Notes: generated by a model from the letters alone, not told the origin. DNA of 17,474 nt from Chlorobiota bacterium (GCA_013153655.1 JAADEB010000026.1:1-17474), one strand, 5' to 3'; shown: positions 1 to 7,800, counted from the first letter of the stretch. Program-made: numbers and translations.

Positions 1-35
1 AGGAATTGGGGCATATCTTAAAATCAATAAAATGA
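1..35 (+). CDS. 3' end of an upstream gene (partial)
   Basis: Only the last ten codons are inside the window. In the frame beginning at base 3 they read ELGHILKSIK and end in TGA at 33-35. The TGA overlaps the ATG of the next small gene in an ATGA arrangement, which usually marks translational coupling. Because the next two genes pairs are RHS effector plus immunity candidate, this tail could be the end of another effector module, but ten residues cannot show that. It could equally be chance, since the frame of the small gene at 32-142 is also open to the left edge. Confidence 0.35.
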   Translation, partial: ELGHILKSIK

Positions 36-142
36 GCAACAAAAATTTTCTAATAGTCATACTTATAATAAACATCATTTTAATCTTGTATATGATCTCC
101 CTTATAGAGTGGAATGACATAAAAATAAGAAAAATCGTTTAA
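32..142 (+). CDS. Tiny membrane protein, possible immunity gene or fragment
   Basis: A 36-residue frame starts at ATG 32 and ends at TAA 140-142. Residues about 6-25 form a continuous hydrophobic stretch (FLIVILIINIILILYMISLI), followed by a charged tail WNDIKIRKIV, so it would be a single-pass membrane peptide. The ATG overlaps the TGA of the preceding frame, which supports coupled translation. It lies just upstream of an RHS effector cassette, where immunity genes of a previous module are expected. The same frame is open to base 2, so it may instead be the C-terminus of a longer protein. Function unknown; small inner-membrane immunity proteins are a reasonable guess only. Confidence 0.4.
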   Translation: MSNKNFLIVILIINIILILYMISLIEWNDIKIRKIV

Positions 143-157
143 GCAAATATTCTTGTT

Positions 158-937
158 TTGAAACCAAATATTTTAAGATACTACAATTACGATTACGCCA
201 TCGGCCGGTTTATGAGCGTGGATCCGCTGGCGGAGAAGTATCCTTATAACGGGGTGTATAATTTTAGTGAAAATAGGGTGATTGATGCAAGAGAGTTAGA
301 AGGATTGGAGGCGAGGGTCATTGTTGAAGAAGGCGAATATACAAAATTAAACCCGGGTCATACATTTGTTGCAGTAGGAAGTGGAGATGATTTAAAAGTT
401 TATACTTATGGACGTTATGGTGAACTTGAAAAGGATAAGGGTTCTCTTAATACTACAAATATTGAAGGAGAAGGGGTCTTAATAAAATTAGAAGGTGCAG
501 AAGCAGAAGCATTTATCGACCATTATGTAAATGATTTAGGAGCCAGTGTATATGAATTGGAAAATGTAGATGAAGATAAGGTAGAAGAAAAGTTTGAAGA
601 AGAATTTAATTCAAGCAACCAAACTCCCAAAACCGGCCGTTATGCAAATAAGCCTAATGCAAGAGTAATTGATACATACAATTTACTTGATAATAATTGT
701 ACAACTAAATCCCTTAAAGCATTAGAAGAAGCTAACGAAGGTCCAATTTCATATACTCTTGAATTTAAGGAAATAAAATTTTTTGGTCCAAAACCTATAT
801 ATTTAAAATACACTCAAAATAAAACATTGGATGCTAATAGTCCTTCCGGTTTGAAAAAACAATTAGATGAAGCCACCGGAGATCCTAATTCCGGGATTAT
901 AAATGTAACGGAAGAATTTAAAAGAGATGAAAATTAA
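158..937 (+). CDS. Orphan RHS C-terminal module with permuted papain-like effector domain
   Basis: The first ~50 residues are the end of an RHS repeat-associated core: YDYAIGRFMSVDPLAEKYP followed by RVIDARELEGLE. In RHS proteins this core encapsulates or precedes a variable toxic tip. The rest (about 55-259) is the variable tip. It has GHTF (His68) early and NNCTT (Cys181) late. His-before-Cys order is what permuted NlpC/P60, LRAT-like and DUF4105-type papain-fold hydrolases show, so a peptidase, amidase or acyltransferase effector is inferred. There is no N-terminal shell, signal or translocation part: 259 residues against well over 1000 for a full RHS protein. No ATG lies between the in-frame stop at 140-142 and the core; TTG 158 is the only upstream start and the first in-frame ATG (212) is inside the core. 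It is therefore probably a silent or displaced tip. The stop overlaps the next gene by 11 bases. Confidence 0.72.
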   Translation: MKPNILRYYNYDYAIGRFMSVDPLAEKYPYNGVYNFSENRVIDARELEGLEARVIVEEGEYTKLNPGHTFVAVGSGDDLKVYTYGRYGELEKDKGSLNTTNIEGEGVLIKLEGAEAEAFIDHYVNDLGASVYELENVDEDKVEEKFEEEFNSSNQTPKTGRYANKPNARVIDTYNLLDNNCTTKSLKALEEANEGPISYTLEFKEIKFFGPKPIYLKYTQNKTLDANSPSGLKKQLDEATGDPNSGIINVTEEFKRDEN

Positions 938-1199
938 AAAAATTCATATATTGATTATTCTATTACTTTTATCCATATCAATCATGATATTTTCTTTTGT
1001 TCATGGTCTGGATCTAAGTATTACATTAAAATATGAAATTGAAGAACCTAAAATAATTTATGGTGAAAATAAAGAACTTCTAGCTCTTGAAAAACGCTTT
1101 AAATTTTATATTAACATATACAGAACTTTAATGTATATGGGATTGATATGCATATTTTGCAGCATTTTCGGTATAATCAGAGAGAAGAGAAAACAATAA
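927..1199 (+). CDS. Small two-helix membrane protein, candidate immunity protein for the 158-937 effector
   Basis: The 90-residue product has two hydrophobic helices, about residues 6-26 (HILIILLLLSISIMIFSFV) and 66-82 (RTLMYMGLICIFCSIFGII). Between them is a mostly polar ~40-residue loop rich in Glu and Lys, and it ends with the basic tail REKRKQ. ATG 927 lies inside the end of the effector gene, with 11 bases of overlap, so the two are likely co-translated. Position, overlap and membrane topology fit an immunity protein that guards the inner membrane or periplasm. Nothing in the sequence identifies a family. It is AT-rich like the rest of the island. Confidence 0.6.
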   Translation: MKIKKIHILIILLLLSISIMIFSFVHGLDLSITLKYEIEEPKIIYGENKELLALEKRFKFYINIYRTLMYMGLICIFCSIFGIIREKRKQ

Positions 1200-1208
1200 G
1201 GAAATCAC

Positions 1209-1964
1209 ATGAATTTAAGCTGGGACAGCTTCAAATACCGCAACTATGATTACGCCATAGGGCGGTTTATGAGTGTGGATCCTTTGGCGGAGAAGTATCC
1301 GTTTTGGACATTATATGCTTTTAGTGGTAATAGAATAATTGATGCCAGAGAATTAGAAGGTCTTGAACCTCACAAAGAATATAAAGATCCAAGGGAAGCA
1401 GCTACAAATTTTGCCAAAGAATATAATGGCCTATCCATTCGAGCCGATGCTGAAATTGGTGCTCAAATATATATGGTTAATACACCGGAAGGTGATAGAT
1501 ATTATTCATATACCACCCCTGTCATGGGTGCATCATGGTTTGTAGATACAAGTCAGTCTAATGATATGCCAGAAAATGCAGAAAGAGTAGGCGACGTTCA
1601 TACACATGGTTCGGATAGTAATAATGAACTCAAAAATGAAGATGGAACCTTTAATGAAACTACCGGAGATAATTGGCCTTCGCGGGAAGATTTTAGTCAA
1701 GCTGCCAAAGAATGGTTTGAAAACAATCGAACCAAAGAAGTATATATGTTTGTAAGCACTCCTAATGGAAAATTATTGGAATTTATAATGAATGAAAAAG
1801 TAAAAAATTATGACGAAAATGTGCAAACGGTAAGCACCGATATACCTTCCGGCCCGCGTTCCCAAACAAGGGCTAACAATGTGTCTCCTAATTATTCTCC
1901 GCAAGTTTTACCACAAAATTTAGAAAAAGATGATTATCCTGAAATTCCTGAAATACCACAATAA
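1209..1964 (+). CDS. Orphan RHS C-terminal module with JAMM/JAB-like (DUF4329-type) effector domain
   Basis: Residues about 10-55 repeat the RHS core seen in the previous cassette (RNYDYAIGRFMSVDPLAEKYP, then RIIDARELEGLE). The tip carries what looks like a JAMM/JAB metallopeptidase signature: Glu82 (in AEIGAQIY), His131-x-His133 (DVHTHG) and Ser158-x-x-Asp161 (PSREDF). JAB-type and DUF4329 domains are known tips of polymorphic toxins. The spacing between the second His and Ser is 24 residues, longer than in classical JAMM proteins, so a loop insertion is implied. The last ~50 residues are Pro/Ser/Asn-rich and probably disordered. Unlike the first cassette it has its own ATG ten bases after the previous stop. 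At 251 residues it lacks the RHS shell, so it is a displaced tip or a recombination donor rather than a complete toxin. Confidence 0.72.
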   Translation: MNLSWDSFKYRNYDYAIGRFMSVDPLAEKYPFWTLYAFSGNRIIDARELEGLEPHKEYKDPREAATNFAKEYNGLSIRADAEIGAQIYMVNTPEGDRYYSYTTPVMGASWFVDTSQSNDMPENAERVGDVHTHGSDSNNELKNEDGTFNETTGDNWPSREDFSQAAKEWFENNRTKEVYMFVSTPNGKLLEFIMNEKVKNYDENVQTVSTDIPSGPRSQTRANNVSPNYSPQVLPQNLEKDDYPEIPEIPQ

Positions 1965-2823
1965 CAGTTCTAAATATTTAATATGGGCTTTTTCTCTTTT
2001 GATAAGTTTTTCACTCTTTGGACACGAAGATATAACCTTTCGAAAAACTTATGGCCACGTCAAAGTATTTATTAAGGCCCCCTATTTTTATGAAGGAATA
2101 AACACGGCTCTTATCGCCGCACAATATACTGACATACTGCTTCATGAAAAACATTATAAAGATACCCTGGAATTATATATAAATTATGGAAGTTATCCGG
2201 AGCCTATTAATTTTGACCAAGAAAAAGATGCTAAAAAGTTTAAAATAATCCGGATCAAAAAGAAAAATCGCGGCATACAACTGGAAATGGACACATATCA
2301 CCTGGATATAAAAGAATTATTATGCCTTATCGACAAGATATTGTTTTCATCGAGTTTTGCCAAAAAAACTTATAAACACGCTGAAATAAAGGAAATAAGC
2401 GCCGATTGTTCGTCTATTGTAGATAAAACATTGGCAAGAAAAATAAATCGTCCGGAGGATATTCACGAATTATCTATAAAAAGTTCAACTGTAAGGGCTT
2501 CATATTTTATTCAAAACAATTATATACACATTATATATAACGGCCAAGTGATTGATACACTTCCCGCCATTTTCTATATAAATTTGACCTCTTACGGCCG
2601 CCTTTATTATATGTCGGATATAAAAAATCTTAAAACATATTCGTTTGCCGATAAAAATATTTGCCATTATTCATTAAAACATCACTTTTTCTTTTTAAGA
2701 CCACCACAAATTTGCATCATAAATCAAAATGCAGACCTATTAACCCTTTCGTTTTTTGATAACACAATATCCTATTTAATCAATCATAAAAAACGAAGGA
2801 TTAAATGTATTTACAAAGAATAA
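1930..2823 (+). CDS. Putative exported protein, candidate immunity partner of the JAMM-like tip
   Basis: The 297-residue product begins with a short basic segment and a hydrophobic helix at about 16-31 (LIWAFSLLISFSLFG), which reads as a signal peptide or N-terminal anchor. The remainder is soluble-looking, rich in Lys, Ile, Tyr and His, with a basic C-terminus (HKKRRIKCIYKE). I do not recognise a family. ATG 1930 lies 35 bases inside the preceding effector gene, so the two are coupled. The position makes it the immunity candidate. An exported immunity protein would imply that the effector acts in the periplasm or at the envelope. It could alternatively be an unrelated cargo gene of the island. 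The nucleotide composition is as AT-rich as its neighbours. Confidence 0.6.
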   Translation: MIILKFLKYHNNSSKYLIWAFSLLISFSLFGHEDITFRKTYGHVKVFIKAPYFYEGINTALIAAQYTDILLHEKHYKDTLELYINYGSYPEPINFDQEKDAKKFKIIRIKKKNRGIQLEMDTYHLDIKELLCLIDKILFSSSFAKKTYKHAEIKEISADCSSIVDKTLARKINRPEDIHELSIKSSTVRASYFIQNNYIHIIYNGQVIDTLPAIFYINLTSYGRLYYMSDIKNLKTYSFADKNICHYSLKHHFFFLRPPQICIINQNADLLTLSFFDNTISYLINHKKRRIKCIYKE

Positions 2824-2959
2824 ATCGCCGATTATCCATATCAAAATGAAGCAAGATAATATCTACTTCACTTAGGATACCCGGGTAATGTCCCAAAAAG
2901 TGTGTATGGAAGTTAAGATTTGTATTTTCAAAGTTAAATATTTTTTGTAATTTTACCGT

Positions 2960-3042
2960 GTTGCATAATTCGCCCGATTTTGTGAATTTGTTTCTAACTA
3001 CCACAAAATTAAACAATTAAGGTGAATTATGCAACTTTTTTT
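2960..3042 (+). terminator. Long inverted repeat followed by a T run, at the island boundary
   Basis: The arm 2960-2974 (GTTGCATAATTCGCC) is the reverse complement of 3021-3035 (GGTGAATTATGCAAC) with one mismatch that is a G-T wobble in RNA. Inside it, 2977-2984 (ATTTTGTG) pairs with 3002-3009 (CACAAAAT). A run of T follows directly from 3036. As RNA this forms a long hairpin plus U tract and could end transcription of the RHS island. The long loop and strong symmetry would also suit the ends of a small non-autonomous mobile element. Confidence 0.5.
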
Positions 3043-3189
3043 GTTCTTTATATTTTTCTTTCTTATTGATAGTTAATGAGTTATGAAACCAGAAAGTTTA
3101 GTTGTTCATTGTTTGTTGTTCTTTGTTCATTATTCACTCCTTCATTCTTTTATTTCTTCTTTCTATTTCTTCTTTCCTTTACTAAAAAT

Positions 3190-3310
3190 AAACCGTTTTC
3201 CGTTCCACGTTTCCCGTTCTCCGTGTCCCGCAGAGAGAGAGTGCCGCGGCTCCGCTTTCCTTTGGTTATTCCCAAGCGGCGGAGCTTCGCAATGACGCAC
3301 CGGTCATCCG
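3190..3310. repeat. Candidate dispersed intergenic repeat unit
   Basis: The stretch starts with degenerate CCGTTTTCCGTTCC-like units and continues into a GC-rich part with the inverted repeat GCTCCGC (3249-3255) / GCGGAGC (3279-3285), ending GCTTCGCAATGACG. Phrases of the type 'GTCATTGCGAAGC' are common in multicopy intergenic repeats of many bacterial genomes. Composition differs from both flanks. Copy number cannot be judged from one window. Confidence 0.35.
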
Positions 3311-3373
3311 TCAAAAAATTCGATTTAAAGGTTTAACGATTTAACAAATTCATCCAACAAAAATAATTTCCGT

Positions 3374-3381
3374 ATCTTTGT
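3374..3381 (+). promoter_or_regulatory. Bacteroidota -10-like element for the 3409 gene
   Basis: TATCTTTG matches the TAnnTTTG consensus -10 of Bacteroidota. It lies 27 bases before ATG 3409. No clear TTTG -33 box is seen at the usual distance. Confidence 0.4.
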
Positions 3382-3408
3382 TACAAACACGGAAAATCAC
3401 CGCTTTTT

Positions 3409-3651
3409 ATGATTCGAATCCTGTTATACATTATTATTATATATCTGGTTTTTCGATTGATCGGACGTATTTTGGCGCCCATTTGGATTCATTCCATGAT
3501 GAAAAAGGCCCAAAAACGTTTCGAAGAACAATTCAATAATCCTTACTACGGTCAAAAGGAAAAAACCGAACCCGGCAAAACCTATATCACCCGCAAAAAA
3601 CCGCCGCACGACAACATCGAAGACGCCGATTTCGAAGAAATAGACGACTGA
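3409..3651 (+). CDS. DUF4834-like small membrane protein
   Basis: The 80-residue product has one N-terminal transmembrane helix (about residues 3-26, IRILLYIIIIYLVFRLIGRI), then an amphipathic region (MMKKAQKRFEEQF), a tyrosine- and lysine-rich middle, and a very acidic end (NIEDADFEEIDD). This layout fits the Bacteroidota family DUF4834, small bitopic proteins of unknown function with a cytoplasmic basic-to-acidic tail. ATG 3409 follows a TATCTTTG element by 27 bases. It ends six bases before rlmN, so the two are probably co-transcribed. Confidence 0.68.
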   Translation: MIRILLYIIIIYLVFRLIGRILAPIWIHSMMKKAQKRFEEQFNNPYYGQKEKTEPGKTYITRKKPPHDNIEDADFEEIDD

Positions 3652-3657
3652 TTTTAT

Positions 3658-4743
3658 ATGCAAACCCGTAAACCCGATATCCGCTCCCTCTCCCGGGAGG
3701 AATTGACGCAATGGTTCGAACAAAACGGCGAAAAACCTTATCGAGCCAAGCAGGTCTATGAATGGCTTTGGAACAAAAACGCCGACTCGTTCGACCGGAT
3801 GACCAACCTGCCCAAGGACTTGCGCCGGCGCCTGGCCGAAAACTTCTCCATTTCCAAAGCCGGCTTGCAACAAATCCGCCGCAGCGCCGACGGTACGCTC
3901 AAAAACGCCGTGGGTTTGCCCGATGGCTTGGTGGTGGAATCGGTGGTGATTCCTTCGGGTAAGCGGCTTACGGTTTGTGTTTCGTCGCAAGTGGGTTGCA
4001 GCCTGGATTGTACTTTTTGTGCCACGGCCCGCCTCAAACGCATGCGCAACCTGAGCGCCGGCGAAATCGTGGACCAAGTGTGGCAAGCCCGCGAGCAGGC
4101 CGCCGAAAATTTCGATGGCCGTTTGACCAATATCGTGTTTATGGGAATGGGTGAGCCTTTGCTTAACTATGACAATGTCATGCAGGCCATCCGCATCATG
4201 ACCGATCCCAAGGGTTTGGGTCTTTCGCCCAAACGAATTACGATTTCCACCGCCGGCATCCCGAAGATGATCAAACGCCTGGCCGACGAAGATCCGGGAA
4301 CGGGTTTGGCCGTGTCGCTTCACTCGGCAGAAGACGAAGTGCGCAGCCGCCTCATGCCCGTTAATGCCCGTACCGGAGGCCTTGAAGCCCTGGCCGAAGC
4401 CTTGCAATACTGGTATCGCAAAACCGGACGCAAAATCACCTTCGAGTACTTAATTCTCAAAGGCATCAACGACAACGATGGCGCCATTCGTGCCCTGATT
4501 CGCTACGCTTCGCGCATTCCTTCCAAGGTAAACCTGATTCGCTACAATCCGGCCGATTCCTTCGACCCTTATCAAAATGCAGACGAAGAATGGTTCGAAA
4601 AATACCGCAACGAATTGACTCGCCGTGGCATTACCGCCACCATACGCCACAGCGCGGGAAGCGATATCGAAGCCGCCTGCGGCCAATTGGCCGGCAAATG
4701 GGAAACGGATTTACCTTCCATACCGCATAAAAAATTAAAATAA
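3658..4743 (+). CDS. rlmN: Dual-specificity 23S rRNA A2503 / tRNA A37 C2-methyltransferase RlmN
   Basis: RlmN is a radical-SAM enzyme that methylates C2 of adenine 2503 in 23S rRNA and of A37 in some tRNAs, supporting translational accuracy. The 361-residue protein has the usual N-terminal accessory domain (YRAKQVYEWLWNK, about 28-40) and the iron-sulfur motif CxxxCxxC at Cys114, Cys118 and Cys121 (CSLDCTFCATA). The two catalytic cysteines are also present: Cys107 (CVSSQVGC) and Cys341 (IEAACGQL), matching E. coli Cys118 and Cys355. The SAM-binding GMGEPL motif lies near 162-167 and the ISTAGIP motif near 197-203. All key residues are intact and length is typical. The start ATG is six bases after the DUF4834-like gene. 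An independent promoter and a small hairpin follow, so the operon ends here. Confidence 0.96.
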   Translation: MQTRKPDIRSLSREELTQWFEQNGEKPYRAKQVYEWLWNKNADSFDRMTNLPKDLRRRLAENFSISKAGLQQIRRSADGTLKNAVGLPDGLVVESVVIPSGKRLTVCVSSQVGCSLDCTFCATARLKRMRNLSAGEIVDQVWQAREQAAENFDGRLTNIVFMGMGEPLLNYDNVMQAIRIMTDPKGLGLSPKRITISTAGIPKMIKRLADEDPGTGLAVSLHSAEDEVRSRLMPVNARTGGLEALAEALQYWYRKTGRKITFEYLILKGINDNDGAIRALIRYASRIPSKVNLIRYNPADSFDPYQNADEEWFEKYRNELTRRGITATIRHSAGSDIEAACGQLAGKWETDLPSIPHKKLK

Positions 4744-4775
4744 ACTTTGCAATACTATTAAATTATTATGCTTAG

Positions 4776-4793
4776 CGTTAAGAAAACTTAACG
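4776..4793. promoter_or_regulatory. Perfect hairpin/palindrome between rlmN and the surface-protein promoter
   Basis: CGTTAAG (4776-4782) and CTTAACG (4787-4793) form a perfect 7-base stem with loop AAAA. It starts 33 bases after the rlmN stop and ends just before the TTG at 4798-4800. It could be a weak terminator for rlmN or an operator for the downstream gene. The T tract after it is short (GTTTATTG), which disfavours a strong terminator. Confidence 0.35.
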
Positions 4794-4797
4794 TTTA

Positions 4798-4827
4798 TTG
4801 ATAAATATCAGTTTTTGCGTACTTTTG
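4798..4827 (+). promoter_or_regulatory. Probable promoter of the T9SS surface-protein gene
   Basis: TTG at 4798-4800 and TACTTTTG at 4820-4827 are separated by 19 bases, matching the Bacteroidota TTTG-N19-TAnnTTTG layout apart from one base in the -33 box. The ATG at 4857 is 29 bases downstream. Confidence 0.5.
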
Positions 4828-4856
4828 TTTTTAACCTTCACCCTAAACCGGATGTT

Positions 4857-7800
4857 ATGAATAAAAAGTACCTGTTATTATGGGTATTGTTATTCCCATG
4901 GACGGGATGGTCGCAAGCCGGAAAACCGGTTCATCCCAAAGTGATTAAGTATCCCATCGGATTTGCCGTTACACCTTCGTTGCGCGACAAGCCGATTGTA
5001 ACGGATTTTTCCTTGGACAATGAAGAGTTTTATCTCAACAAACACGAAGAACGGGAAATCGACAAAAGCCTTCCCATTCCCAACCACGATAGCATCTACC
5101 GTAATGATCCCTATCGTATGCAGGCGCGTCCGGCCCAAGTCAATACGGTTCAGCCGGATATCATCCACCATTTTGCCGGACAAAACAGCGGTTACTATCC
5201 GCCCGATGCCAACGGCGACGTAAATGCGGATTATTATTTCCAAGTGGTCAATACCACCTATGCCATTTACGATAAGGACGGAAACCGTGTGGCCGGTCCT
5301 TCGGATTTGAATTCCATTTTCGATCCCAATCTTCCGGGAGCCGATTGCAACGACGGTGATCCCATTGTGCTTTGGGATGAGCAAGCCAATAAATGGTTTT
5401 ATGCCGAGTTCTCTTTATGTGGAAATAATGATTACATGTTGATTGCCGTGTCCCAAACAGCAGATCCCACGGGAGCCTGGTGGTCATGGAGTTATGATGT
5501 GGACGATACGCCCGATTATATGAAATTCGGAATTTGGGAGGATGGGTATTATATGGCCACCAACACCGGAAACGGTAATGATGTTTATGTTTTCGACCGC
5601 CAAGCCATGATTCGCGGCGATCAAAATCCGGCCATGATAGGTTTTGATAACCCCAATCGTCCCGGGACGTTTGACGGGTTTCACTGTATCATGCCTTTTG
5701 ATAATGACGGCCCCTGGGCCCCTAACGGAACACCGGGTCAATTTATCACCGTAGTGGACGACGATCAAAACAACCCGGCCGATCAATTGTGGCTTTACAC
5801 CCTTCAAGCCGATTGGCAAAATCCGCAGAATTCCACATTTCAACGTGTCCAAACCATTGATATTCCTGCTTTTACGGGTAATTTTAATGATAGTTGGGAT
5901 AATATTCCGCAACCGGGAACCAATCAGAAATTGGATGCCGTTTCCACCGTACTCATGTTTCGTGCCGTTTATAGAAATTTCAACGGCGACGAGCGTCTTG
6001 TAGTGGCCCATACCATTGCCCAAAGTCAAACCGAAGGCGCCATTCGTTGGTATGAATTGCAAAACAATGGCAACGGGTGGCATATTCGCCAGGGTGGAGA
6101 AGTGGATATCAACGGCACCTCTTGTTGGTTGCCCGGGATCGCCATCAATGCCCGCAAGGAAATAGCCATCGGTTACTCCGTTTCCGATGGCAATAACACC
6201 TATCCGGGTATTCGTATCATAGGCCAAACCCGTGAAGAGAACAATAATGCAAACGGCGTTTTGGATGTGGAAGAAACACTAATTTGGGACGGGGATAATG
6301 CACAAACCAGAGCGAACCGTTGGGGCGATTACGCCGGTATGTCGGTGGATCCCAATGGTAAAACCTTTTGGTTTACGACGGAATATATGGGTAATTCAAC
6401 CCATGGAACACGTATCGTTGCCTTTGAATTCCCGGAAAACTGTCAACCGCCCTCTACCCAGGCCACCGGTTTTTCGGTGGATGCCGTAACCGATAACAGC
6501 ATGGATATCAGTTGGACCCGTGGCAATGGCGACCGCGTGTTGGTGGTGGCCCGTCAAGGCTCGGCCGTCAATACGGATCCTTCTTCCGGAACGGCCTATG
6601 CCGCCGACGCCCAATTCGGTTCCGGAGATGAAATAGGTACGGGAAATTTTGTGGTCTATAACGGCACGGGAACTTCGGTAACCGTAACCGGACTACAAGC
6701 CGGAACCACCTACTATTTCGCCGTTTATGAATATGCCCAAGCGGATAATTGCTACCTTACGCCGGCCCTTACCGGCGACGGTACCACTGCCGGCCCGCCC
6801 ACCGTTCGCACCCTTGCCATGCAAAGCATTGGCGCCACCACCGCCACCGCCCGCGGTGAAGTGGTTTCGGAAAACGGTTCGGCCGTAACCGAACGTGGCG
6901 TTTGCTGGGGTACATCACCCAACCCTACGGTGGCCGGCAATCATGCCCAATCGGGTAGCGGAACCGGAACCTATTCGGTCAACCTCACCGGCCTGACCGC
7001 TTCCACCACCTACTACGTACGCGCCTATGCCGTCAATGCCTACGGAACTTCCTACGGCGACAACGTACGTTTTCGTACTTCCTGCGGATTGATTACCGAT
7101 TTTCCGTACTTGGAAAACTTCAACAGTTGGACCTTATCCAATCCCGGATTCGATTGTACGGCCGACGGTTCCGTAGCTCTTGACGATTGTTGGGAAAATG
7201 TCCAAGGTGACGACGCCGATTGGGATGTATATGCTCATTCCACGCCTTCTTCCGGTACGGGCCCTTATTATGACGCTAATGAATGGGATGGAACATACCT
7301 TTATTTAGAAGCTTCGGGTTGTAGCAATAAAACCGCTTCCATTGTAACATCATCTTTTGATTTTTCTTCCTTACTTCAACCCGAATTGAGATTTAATTAT
7401 CATATGAATGGGGATGATATGGGTACCCTTTCCGTTAGCGTATCTACGGATGGCGGTGCTACTTGGAGTAACACGCTTTGGTCGGTTAATGGAAATCAAG
7501 GAAGCAGTTGGCATGAGGCCATAGTGGACCTGTCCGCATACGCGGGACAAGCCAATATAATGATCCGGTTTACCGGTGCGACGGGTGATAGTTATCTCTC
7601 CGATATGGCAATTGATAATGTGATTATTCAGGAAGCATCCGGGCAAACATCCGGTACTGTATATTGCCAAAGTAACGGTAATTATGATTATGATACGGCC
7701 ATCAATTTGGTTCAATTCAATGATATACTGTTAAATACCGGAGGTAAAATTTATGCGTATAACGATTATACTCAAATCAAAACGGGACTTAAAAAAGGAG

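Larger units (their letters stand above)
2824..3408. other. 585-base gene-free region
   Basis: No convincing gene is present. From left to right it holds about 135 bases of AT-rich sequence, the inverted repeat at 2960-3035, a pyrimidine-rich low-complexity tract at about 3100-3185, a GC-richer stretch at about 3190-3300 that resembles dispersed intergenic repeats, and the promoter element of the next gene. The short frames that cross it have low-complexity Phe/Ser/Arg-rich translations and overlap one another in two frames. Confidence 0.6.

Noticed and set aside
1363..1545. 60-residue frame inside the second RHS cassette
   Set aside because: Out of frame with the recognised core and JAMM-like residues.
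2801..3016. Minus-strand frame over the island boundary
   Set aside because: Overlaps the end of the exported-protein gene and one arm of the inverted repeat; not protein-like and no partner gene.
2960..3035. Integron attC site
   Set aside because: The inverted arms do not have the required AAC...GTT core orientation, and no integron integrase is in the window.
3076..3336. 86-residue frame on the + strand, Phe/Ser then Arg rich
   Set aside because: Low complexity over a pyrimidine tract and a repeat-like segment; an overlapping frame at 3083-3295 is equally open; no family features.
3424..4407. 327-residue minus-strand frame opposite rlmN
   Set aside because: Antisense shadow of the codon-biased rlmN gene, and it extends across the adjoining DUF4834-like gene; rlmN is certain from its catalytic motifs.
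4815..4856. Upstream TTG start of the surface protein
   Set aside because: Overlaps the -10 element and places 14 residues before a clean signal peptide beginning at ATG 4857.
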